Made by a program: the position numbers and the translations under genes. Positions 55,884 to 64,000 of a DNA stretch of 64,000 nucleotides are shown here, piece after piece. This DNA is from Neoconidiobolus thromboides FSU 785 (Eukaryota; Entomophthoromycota; Entomophthoromycetes; Entomophthorales; Neoconidiobolaceae), in contig MU626354.1 of the NCBI GenBank assembly GCA_025603075.1, positions 17,311-81,310 of the forward strand, read 5' to 3'. The notes under the pieces are model-generated. The model saw nothing but the letters and a program-made list of their open reading frames with translations, did no database searches and was not told the DNA's origin. Each line of letters opens with the position of its first letter. Positions within the stretch are counted from its first letter, which is position 1.

Positions 55884-55891
55884 CTTTTATA
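55884..55891 (-). promoter_or_regulatory. TATA box of lipase copy B
   Basis: Minus-strand TATAAAAG within GAGTATAAAAGGCTTATAAA, 70-77 bp before the ATG; shared with the other copies. Confidence 0.65.
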
Positions 55892-56826
55892 CTCTCATAA
55901 TGAACATATATTTGATATAGTTATACCACAGCTTTATGTTTATGTGATGTGACTACCTGATAGAATCAGGATTAAAGAATAAGTGGGATTGCTGATTATA
56001 GACATATCCAATAGAAATACATATCTCGTAATAACTTTAACTTTCATTACAATGTATTCCAACCCCCTATCACATTTAAATGGTCTAGCTTAATAAAATT
56101 AATTAAATAGCTACAATGACTTGAAAATAGAATAAAATATCCTACTTATGAGAAAAAAATTAGAATCCTTTATTTTCATTAAAGAATGCTCGGTAGTATC
56201 TTGTTTTTATACTTTAAGTTAAATTAGTGATGTGAAATTCGTCAACTACCCGAGTTTTTACTATAAAAAATGATTTCGTTTATTTGTTTTTCATATTTCT
56301 TCTTTAACATTATTTCTCTCCCTTGTTCCAATTTTTTATAATTCAACTTGCTACCTTTAGTAACTACAGGATGGGGACGTTTAATAAGGAGGACTTAAAT
56401 ATCATAGTACAATGAGAAAAGAAAATTAAAAATATTGATAATAGAATTGATATAAAATAATTAAATTTTAAACAAATTTATTGAAAATATGATGAGATAC
56501 ATAAGTTACCATTGTTAAAATAAAGAGAACAATAAATTGACTTATAAACTTTTAAAACAATTATATTAGCATATCAGTGTGATAGAGGGCTTTTTTGTTT
56601 ATTTTTAGCATAAGTAAAATTTATTGAGTATAGTTTTCAACTTGAATTGGCATAGCCTTAAATAAAAAGATGTATTTTAATGTTATGAAGTTCTTAATAA
56701 ACATCTCATTTCTTTCATTTGTTTTTTTTAAAACAGTTTCATAATCTCATATCATTTTTTAAAATTACAAGTTTTAACAAAAATAAAACCAGGCTTTGAA
56801 ATTAATTTCTGTTTAAAATAGACGAC

Positions 56827-56923
56827 AGCGATGTATTTTTTGTTCAAGACTTTTACTGGTAATCTTTCCACTCAAATAGTGCTTGAAAAATGGAAAAAAT
56901 AATGAAATCAAAAAAAACATTCC
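56827..56923 (-). mobile_element. MITE-like element, copy 16 (reverse, degraded ends)
   Basis: GCGATGTATTTTTTGTTC...AAAAAAAACATTCC, core CCACTCAAATAGTGCTTGAA. Flanks no longer show a clear duplication. Confidence 0.75.
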
Positions 56924-57590
56924 AGATCTTTATAATTTTATTGTTATTTTTATTTTTATTTTATATTATAATTTACTATATCATATTACTGGATTTATTG
57001 GTTTTTTTAAATTTCATATTATAATACCTATAAATAAAAATAAAAATTATAAATTAAAAACAGTGTATATTATAGTAACTTAGCTAATATTAATTTGAAC
57101 AAAAAGTTAAATAGTAATTTGTAAAGTTGTAATAACAATTTTATTAAAAAAAATTACAAAGTTATAAAGTTGATGCATTGTTTTATAAACTGTTAATATT
57201 CTTTAATTTAAAATAATTGTATTTGCTTTTGAACTGAATTAATTACTAATATCTTATTTAAATAGATATAGTTATTGCAGTATTATAAAGCAAATTTACT
57301 ATAAGTATAAAGGTTATTATTTTTAAAATTATTATGTTTAATTAAAAATACTTTAAAAATAACGCTACTTATACAAATCAGTTTAGATAAAAAAGTTTTA
57401 AAGTTAATCTAAACTTTTAATAGTTTTAAATAATTTAATACATTTAAATAAACTATAAAATTTAATTTTACTATATACTTTAGTTGTCTAAATATTATTG
57501 CATTTTGTTTTTATATGAACTTATATTATTTAACTTACTTTTTTAACTCTTTTATCATTATTTTATATAGTTTGTTGATAGATTTTATAT

Positions 57591-57686
57591 GATGGTGTTT
57601 TTTTGACCTTATCACTTTTTCCATCTTAAGCGCTACTTGGGTTGAAAAATTCTTAGCAAAATTCTTAAACGAAAAAATACATCCCC
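57591..57686 (+). mobile_element. MITE-like element, copy 17 (forward)
   Basis: 96 bp, GATGGTGTTTTTTTGAC...AATACATCCCC, ATAT on both sides. Slightly shortened before the core (ATCTTAAGCGCTACTTGG). Confidence 0.85.
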
Positions 57687-58113
57687 ATATAATAGCTATT
57701 TTTAGTTAAAAATATAATAAAAATATAATATACATTTCTAGATTTTTATTATAAACTGTTTTTTTATTTCTATAAAATATTATTTCAATAAGGATTTATT
57801 TGTTTTTATCTATGTTTTATTATTGCCATTGCCAATATAGCTTCGTACTTTATCAAATAATTTTATTATATATTCTATATATTTTTTTACCAAATTATTA
57901 TAAACTTTTTTTGAACTTTTGGCTTCTCATAATTAATATAGAATAACTAAGTTTTAAGCACTAAATTTTATAAATACATTAATATTATAACATTAAAAGC
58001 TGTACTACAAATATCAATTTGTTAATATTTTTTTATTATGATATATTTTTATAAATTTAAAGCTTAAAAAATATTAGAATAGTTATAGTAAAAACTTAAT
58101 CTATAATATATAT

Positions 58114-58212
58114 GGGGATGTATTTTTGTATTTAAGAATTTTACTAACAATTTTTCCGCTTAAATAGTGCTTAAAAAATCGAAAAAATAATGAAGTCAAA
58201 AAAAACACTCCC
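58114..58212 (-). mobile_element. MITE-like element, copy 18 (reverse)
   Basis: 99 bp, GGGGATGTATTTTTGTA...AAAACACTCCC, ATAT on both sides. Confidence 0.9.
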
Positions 58213-58739
58213 ATATGATTTAAGATAAAATATTATTAAGCTATTTAAAAACTTAAAGCTTTGGTTGTTTTATTGCAGTCTAAAACTTTTGTATAATTAA
58301 TCTTTATAAAAAGCATGCTGTATTAAGTTTTAACCTATACTAAGTAAGTGGAATAAAAATAATAAAGTATTATTTAATTAGAAAATTATAATCTATTATC
58401 AAAAATCCTCATAAAAAGGTCAAAGTTATTAAAAAACTTAAAAAGTAATATAAAACAAAACATATCATCTTTATAACAAAATATCATAATAATAATAATA
58501 ATAATGATAAAAGCCATGATTTGAAACTAATTTTAAACTAGCATCTTTGATTTAATTGTAATAATTAATAAACAAATTTATTATAACTAATAAAAGCTTT
58601 ATTTTCCAAAAAAATAATACTAGCTGCTATATTAGTGCTTATGTTAAATAATAGAAAAATGTCTACCAAACTTATGATTTTGAGTATTATCTAGCATAAA
58701 ATTCTGATTTAAACCTTGTTAAGCATATGTAACTGACTA

Positions 58740-59270
58740 TTAAACATCGTTTTGAGGTATGAAATCTGGTACTCAGGGTTTGGAGTCAAGAGCGGCTATT
58801 GCTGGGTTGACTACACCATAAGTCGAAAGGTCTTAGTTTATGTGACTAAGGTAGACTTGAATTATGAGGAATAGCACGTAATAGGTTACAAACTATATAA
58901 GACAGATAGAATAGGCAATACTAATGTAAAATCTACGTAAAATACTATTAAGGAAACTTAGTGGCTTTATTAAATGTTCGAGCTATCAGGGAATAATTCA
59001 TTTAAAAAGCGTGGAGTTACTATGTTCTAAAATCTCTTCTATACTACAATGAGTATAGATATCAAAGCAAGAGGATAATATTCTTTGAGACGAAGATAGA
59101 AATTCTTATAGTAAATCAAAATAAGAACATGGGATTAATTGTCCCTAAACTCGAGAATGTAGCAGCTTAGGCGATTATTATGCTGTGATTAACCATGGGA
59201 CTGACAAAGCGATATTTCACAGAGGATGAGAAAGTGCATAGAATTGATGCTAAAACATTTAAAGTTATTT
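58740..59270. other. GC-richer degenerate island, possible TE relic
   Basis: Composition well above the surrounding AT desert, frames broken everywhere. The part at 59160-59225 is related to the hairpin at 54079-54140, where many of its G and C bases are replaced by A and T. Looks like a decayed mobile element of which a second, more AT-shifted fragment survives at 54 kb. Confidence 0.4.
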
Positions 59271-59772
59271 TAAGGCAGGAACAAAAACTAATAAGCTATA
59301 GACTTATTAAAAAAGTAATATTAAGTATAACAAAAAAATAGTAAACAGTAATTAATGCTAAAAAAAGGTCTACTAAATATTAAAATAAATAAACTATTAT
59401 ATCAGTTAAAAATATAAGTAAGAAAATATATATATTTATATTTAATATTTTAAAATATAAATTTTAAATTTTAAATATAATAATTTTAATATATTAATAA
59501 AAATTCTTATTTAAATCATTATTTTAAAGTAAACTGATTACAAAATTAAGTGAAACTGAAGGAGTTTACCCTCAATTCTATAAACTTAAAGTTACTTATT
59601 TTTATTCAATTTGTTTTTTAACACTTCAATATGCTAGTTGTAAAAATTTCAAACTTATAAAACAACAAAAAATTCAAACATGTGCTTAGTATCAAAGATA
59701 CTGTATAAATCTATTTAACCAAACCAATGTGAATAGACATATAATCTAAAATGATTAAAAAAGATTTTACAG

Positions 59773-60832
59773 TTAAAAAACACCACCTAATTTGGTACTT
59801 CAAATGCTCAAATGACCAGATATCAGAGGGATATAATATTTAGAAGCTGAATGATTAGGATCGTCTAAATACTTACCATTGCAATAGGTATCTTTTTTAT
59901 CATTTACCTAGATCTCATTATGGTGGTGGCAGTAATTAGATAAAAAATTGATCTGTGGAGGCAAATGAGGCACTGTATCGCTATTATTAACAGCTTTTGT
60001 TGAGCCGAAGCTCTGTTAATTTAAATAGCGTACAAATTCACTATCACCTACTATTGGTTCACAATAAGTAAAAGCTGCAAATCCATTGTCCTTTGAGTCT
60101 AGATTTTGTCTTAAAACCAAAGTACTTAATATAGCTATTACACCACCTAAGCTATGACCAACAGCTAGCTTATGGTCTTCTTTTACTCAATAATGCTTTT
60201 AACCCACCAATATACAATGATAATAGTCTATCTGTATCTGTATCTGTATCTGTATATTGGTTAAACTCATGGTACATTATATATGCTTGCCTATCGAGTA
60301 TAATCCGATCCTTGAAAAATTTACCATTTTGAATAAAATTTTTAATCTTGAACTTTCACAGAAGCGTAATACTACCACTTTCTTTTCTTTATCAATCAAT
60401 AAACAAGCCTTGGACTCTGTTGATTTATCAAAGTAAGTAGCCGCATGTTGAACTAAGATTTCTTTACAATGGGAGCATGACCAGCTCTTTAAGGTTTTAG
60501 CATTACAGCAAGCTGCATCTAATAATCGAACGTAATATTTACTGATCTAAATATCACTTACTTTCAGTTGGATTGGCGTCTCAAACATACGTGGAATGGG
60601 TTCCTCATGTGATTCCAGTTTCACATTTTCTTTTCAAGTTTTCAATTAAGTTTCTAAAGTAAGCTTCTTCAGCCAAATTCCCATTAGTATAGCCACTTAG
60701 CTTGGACATGTTACTGTTTACTGATAGCTCGTTACCATTATCATAGCTGCTTTCAACCACTTAGCACTAGTAGGTTAAAGATAAGCCATATAACAAAGCA
60801 ATAAAGGCTAGACTATCAGGCTTTAAGAGCAT
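59773..60832 (-). pseudogene. Lipase pseudogene 3
   Basis: Full-length relative of the lipases on the minus strand: MLLKPDSLAFIALLYGLSLT at the start, then stops at once (TAG and TAA just after the signal peptide) and frameshifts in the pro-region. The elbow VGHSLGG is still readable (about 60140-60165), as are HLPPQINFL, YCHHHNEI and the C-terminal LGGVF, but Trp and Gln codons have become stops, the expected final Cys is Phe, and a TCTGTA hexamer has expanded at 60228-60255. Numerous lesions mark it as old, older than pseudogene 2. Confidence 0.9.
60228..60255. repeat. Hexamer expansion (TCTGTA)n within lipase pseudogene 3
   Basis: About four copies of TCTGTA at the place where intact copies have LLPLYI-type coding sequence. 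Slippage after loss of selection. Confidence 0.8.
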
Positions 60833-60901
60833 ATTTTTTATATTTTGTATTGTTAATTTTGATACTGAAGGTTAATAAATATGATACTATACTCTATCAG
60901 G

Positions 60902-60909
60902 CTTTTATA
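60902..60909 (-). promoter_or_regulatory. TATA box relic of lipase pseudogene 3
   Basis: Minus-strand TATAAAAG in AGTATAAAAGCCTGATAG, 70 bp before the ancestral ATG; still intact although the gene is dead. Confidence 0.6.
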
Positions 60910-61269
60910 CTTTTTGATAAGTATTTGTTTATTATAAACACATTGTACTTTTATACTTGAATGGTCAGATACTATACAAAATAGAACTAAAGGGCACCTT
61001 AAATCATTTGTTACAGAAATATCCAACTGAATTATATCTTTCTCTATAATACAATTAAAGGTTCTTTATTTTGATTGAATTATCTTCTGCAGCTTTGTTT
61101 TTTGTCAATACATTCCATCTCCCTATCTTTATTACTGTTACTTAATCATATTAATTAAAAACTAAACTGATTATAAAGCGGAATAGATGTTCTTATGATT
61201 GAAAAAAAAATTAGAATTTTTCATCTTTTATTAAGAATACTCAGTACCCTTAAATTTGTTTATATTTTA

Positions 61270-61730
61270 AATTTAATTGATGATATGTAATTTAATTGTA
61301 ACCCTATTTTTTATTGGGAAGAAGCGATTTTATTTGTTTCTATTTTTATTCTTTATAAGTGAATACTACACATTATCAGATTTCATTATGCCTTGACCTC
61401 CATTTTAAACTCAATTATAATTATGTTTTTTATTAAGAAGGAATGGTTTCATTTATTTATCTTGATCTTTGTTTTTTATTAAACAATACTCGGTACTATT
61501 AACTTAACTGTACTTCAGTTCTATTGTGCAAGTTTTTGCTATGAAGAAATAGTTTTTTCATTATTGGCTTTGTCTTTATTAAAGAATAGTTGTCACTTTA
61601 AATTTTATTTTACTTTTAACTTAATAATAATGCACAATTAGCTACTATCCGACTTATTATTAAGAATAAATGGTTTTTATTTATATTCATGTTTTTTGTC
61701 CATGTTTATTCTTTACTTTTATTTTTTAAT
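61270..61730. repeat. Degenerate tandem copies of lipase upstream DNA
   Basis: About four imperfect units of 100-120 bp. Each resembles the single block found upstream of the other minus-strand lipases (for example around 51920-51990 and 56236-56310), with the recurring elements ACTATCCGACTT or similar, TTTTTATT, GAA/AAATGGTTT, and TTTATTCTTTA. Confidence 0.45.
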
Positions 61731-62236
61731 TTATTTTTAATATTTAAATGTCCTACTTAGAAACTATTCATATAACAGTTAACAATGTAATAACTATTAA
61801 TGTTAGGAAATTATATGTGTAAATTTTATGCTAAAATAGTATCATATTTATTATATGACGTATTTGAAGCTTTCAATAATATAACAAATTTAATAAAATA
61901 AGAGCGGATGTTTTTTAAATATTTCTTCCATTTTTCAACCTGTTTTAAAAAAACCTTAAATTTTCAAACAAAAAACACAAAAGTTTTACTACTTGAAGAG
62001 AAACAATATTACTATTTTTAATCCTTTGTTTTATGAAAAAGTAGATAAAACATTGAAATATTTAATAAATTCTATGTGAATAATAAGAATAAAGTTTAAG
62101 TTTTACAATCTTTAATACATCTCATTTTAGTTATGTTTGATAAAATCATTGATTGTATTTATAATCAAGATAATAATCCTACTATTTAATTTTTGCAATA
62201 ATCCCTTTATTATCATTATGTACAAATAATATATAT

Positions 62237-62335
62237 GGGGATGTTTTTTCGATTTCACCACTTTTTCTATTTTTTAAGTACTATTTAAGTGGAGAGACTG
62301 TTAGTAAAATTCTTAAATAAAAAAAACACATCACC
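62237..62335 (+). mobile_element. MITE-like element, copy 19 (forward)
   Basis: 99 bp, GGGGATGTTTTTTCGAT...AAACACATCACC, ATAT on both sides. Confidence 0.9.
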
Positions 62336-62725
62336 ATATAGTATATCAATTTTATACTTTATTAGCATTTCTGTCCAATTAAAAAAATAACATGCATAGT
62401 TTAAACTTGAATTTTAATTTAGTTTTGTAAAACAGCACCAATTTATATTAGATAGCTCATACAAATACTAAAAGAAAGCATTTAAGTTATTCTAATTAAT
62501 GTCGTATATTTATTTTCCATATGAAATGTTACTTTGATTTAATAGCTCTAGAAGCTAACATTCTCTATTTAGTCAATTATCATAAATAATAATGATTTTA
62601 AAAAACCTAAGAATTACAACATACACAAAGTTTTTCCCTAGCTTTATACAGCAGTATTATTTAATTTCGATAAAAAATAAACAAAATGAAAAATAAAAAG
62701 GAAATAAAAGAATTGTTTATTGAAA

Positions 62726-63805
62726 TTAACATTCACCACCCAATCTAATACCCCAAACAGTCAAATGATCATTTACCGAAGGTTTGTACCATTTTGACGC
62801 AGAACAACTAGGATCTTCTAATTTATTAGTTTTACAATGAATATTTCTATCGCCATTAACCCAAAGCTCATTATGATGATGACAATAGTCAGAAACTGAA
62901 CTAAGCTTAGGTGGTAAATGAGGTACCATATCATTATTATTAACAACTCGAGTAAATGTAAAAGTTTGTTGATTCAAATATCGTGCAAATTCCTTATCTC
63001 CAACCCTTGGTTCTCCATAAGTAAATACTTGTAACTTATCATCTTTTAAGTTTAGTTTTTCTCTTAACATTAAAGAACTTAAAGTGGCTATTGAGCCACC
63101 CAAACTATGCCCAACAATAACTAATTTATAATCTTTATGCTCATTCATCAGTTGTTTTAACTTATTCATATACATTGGTAATAATTCATCACTACATTGT
63201 TTAAATCCACGATGAACTTTATATTCTTTTTTATCAAATATAATAGGATCTTTGAAAAACTTAGCATCTTGAATAAAGTTTCTTAATGAAGAACTCCCAC
63301 GAAAACCTAGAGTAATAGCTTTTTTCATATTATCAACAGCTAAATAGGCTTTAGTTTCTGTCTTTTTATCAAAATAAGTTCCTCGATGCTGAATCGGTAC
63401 ATGTTGACAATGAGAGCATGACCAATTCATTAAATTCATATCATTACAGTAAGCTGCACCTGCTAATCGAGCATAATATTTACTAGTTTGAATATCACTC
63501 ACTTTTAATTGAGTTGGTAATTCAATGGCACGTCCAGTAGCTTCCTCCTGGGACTCTGGTTCTAATTTGACATTTTCTTTCAAATAATTTAAATTTTCCA
63601 TCAAATCTTTAAAATAATCATCTTGTACTGGTTCCGTATTGTTAGTGCCAGTATTCAAACTGGGTTTAATATTATTTGATGGTAATACATTATCATTGGT
63701 AGTAGTAGTAGCACTGTTACCAGTTGTTTCAGTTGATTGACATTGAATTAATGATATGCCAAAAAATAAAGCAATAATAGCCGGATTATTGTAACTTAAG
63801 AGCAT
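62726..63805 (-). CDS. Secreted class-3 triacylglycerol lipase, intact copy C
   Basis: Third intact member, intronless, 359 residues. Signal peptide MLLSYNNPAIIALFFGISL, pro-region QDDYFKDLMENLNYLKENVK with the processing-site candidate near LPTQLKVSDIQ, mature SKYYARLAGAAYCND, WSCSHCQ, GFRGSSSLRNF, Ser234 in IVGHSLGGS, Asp292 in NNDMVPHLPP, His347 in SVNDHLTVWG, final GGEC. It differs from copies A and B mainly in the Ser/Thr/Asn-rich pro-region and in surface loops, while the catalytic and disulfide residues are fixed, as expected for a duplicated secreted enzyme under selection. Confidence 0.93.
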   Translation of the reverse strand: MLLSYNNPAIIALFFGISLIQCQSTETTGNSATTTTNDNVLPSNNIKPSLNTGTNNTEPVQDDYFKDLMENLNYLKENVKLEPESQEEATGRAIELPTQLKVSDIQTSKYYARLAGAAYCNDMNLMNWSCSHCQHVPIQHRGTYFDKKTETKAYLAVDNMKKAITLGFRGSSSLRNFIQDAKFFKDPIIFDKKEYKVHRGFKQCSDELLPMYMNKLKQLMNEHKDYKLVIVGHSLGGSIATLSSLMLREKLNLKDDKLQVFTYGEPRVGDKEFARYLNQQTFTFTRVVNNNDMVPHLPPKLSSVSDYCHHHNELWVNGDRNIHCKTNKLEDPSCSASKWYKPSVNDHLTVWGIRLGGEC

Positions 63806-63875
63806 GTTTCTAATATATTATAGATGATTGATTTGATGTATGATTTTTATAAATATAAGGCCAACATTTACAGGG

Positions 63876-63883
63876 TTTATATA
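63876..63883 (-). promoter_or_regulatory. TATA box of lipase copy C
   Basis: Minus-strand TATATAAA in AAAGTATATAAACCC, 71 bp before the ATG. Confidence 0.5.
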
Positions 63884-64000
63884 CTTTTTTAATGAATACG
63901 TATTTAGTGTTACTATACTATGGGGTGATTTTACATAGTCTAGCTATTTGATAAAAACAAGACTAAAGATTAGTTGGAATCGTTAACTATCGATATATTT

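Larger units (their letters stand above)
55815..59772. other. 4-kb AT desert with three MITEs and a degenerate island
   Basis: Lipase promoter-related DNA to about 56300. MITEs are at 56827, 57591 and 58114. A GC-richer degenerate island lies at 58740-59270. The short open stretch at 56883 begins inside a MITE and is not a gene. Confidence 0.45.
60833..62725. other. 1.9-kb intergenic region with degenerate promoter repeats and a MITE
   Basis: From about 61270 to 61730, blocks of roughly 100-120 bp of similar pattern (ATTTAATT...CCGA/TTTTTATT..GAA..ATGGTTT..TTTATTCTTTA) recur about four times. A MITE is at 62237. A possible extra MITE remnant lies near 61905-61960 (GCGGATGTTTTTTAAATA). Confidence 0.4.

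Noticed and set aside
56883-57083. 66-codon open stretch, plus strand
   Set aside because: Begins inside a MITE and continues into poly-A/T-rich spacer.
8564-62335. The 99-bp repeats as a CRISPR array or a regulatory RNA family
   Set aside because: Spacing is irregular, both orientations occur, ends are inverted repeats with target duplications, and the genome is eukaryotic.

Overview
The window is a very AT-rich stretch of a fungal nuclear genome. Genes are split by short introns (about 43-71 nt, GT...AG, often with a TAAC-like branch point), and the gene set is plainly fungal: BZZ1, RIM15, ATG15, LYS9, ZUO1, SNF12 and RPC9 homologues. Two features point to an early-diverging ('zygomycete') lineage rather than Dikarya: secreted lipases of the Rhizomucor/Rhizopus class-3 type in several tandem copies, and a BRE/BABAM2-like gene. 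The extreme AT content would suit Entomophthoromycotina (Conidiobolus-like), but that placement is inference.

Layout. 1-7.2 kb is compact: the 3' end of a C-terminally membrane-anchored protein, a small protein with an N-terminal MNW-GG motif, a BZZ1-like F-BAR/C1/SH3-SH3 protein, a two-TM membrane protein, and the mitochondrial Fe-S scaffold ISU1. 7.2-10.2 kb is gene-poor. 10.2-15.9 kb has a disordered protein rich in RRxS sites, an intronless multi-SANT/Myb protein with a mitochondrial-type N-terminus, the Pol III subunit RPC9 and a tRNA-Thr(UGU). 20.7-42.4 kb is mostly housekeeping: a 1079-aa orphan, SNF12, an ASA1/GNB1L WD40 protein, a small mitochondrial-like protein, an alpha/beta hydrolase, a RIM15/Greatwall kinase, a group II PLP decarboxylase, a BRE-like protein and ZUO1. 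44-64 kb is gene-poor and holds most of a class-3 lipase family, plus ATG15 and LYS9.

The lipase family has six copies: three intact (50.4, 54.7 and 62.7 kb, all minus strand) and three decaying (17.9 and 44.5 kb plus strand, 59.8 kb minus strand). Each has a TATA box about 65-80 bp before its ATG and related upstream DNA, so the promoters were duplicated along with the genes.

The most distinctive unexplained signal is a roughly 99-bp MITE-like element, present in about 19 copies in both orientations. Its ends begin GGGGATGT and it is flanked by 4-bp AT-rich direct repeats. One copy disrupts a lipase pseudogene, and two sit head to head sharing one target site. Further unexplained items are two GC-richer degenerate islands (43.1 and 58.7 kb), a hairpin related to one of them, and short tandem repeats.

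All gene models with introns were spliced by eye from reading-frame continuity and splice consensus. No search was run, so family assignments rest on recognised motifs.
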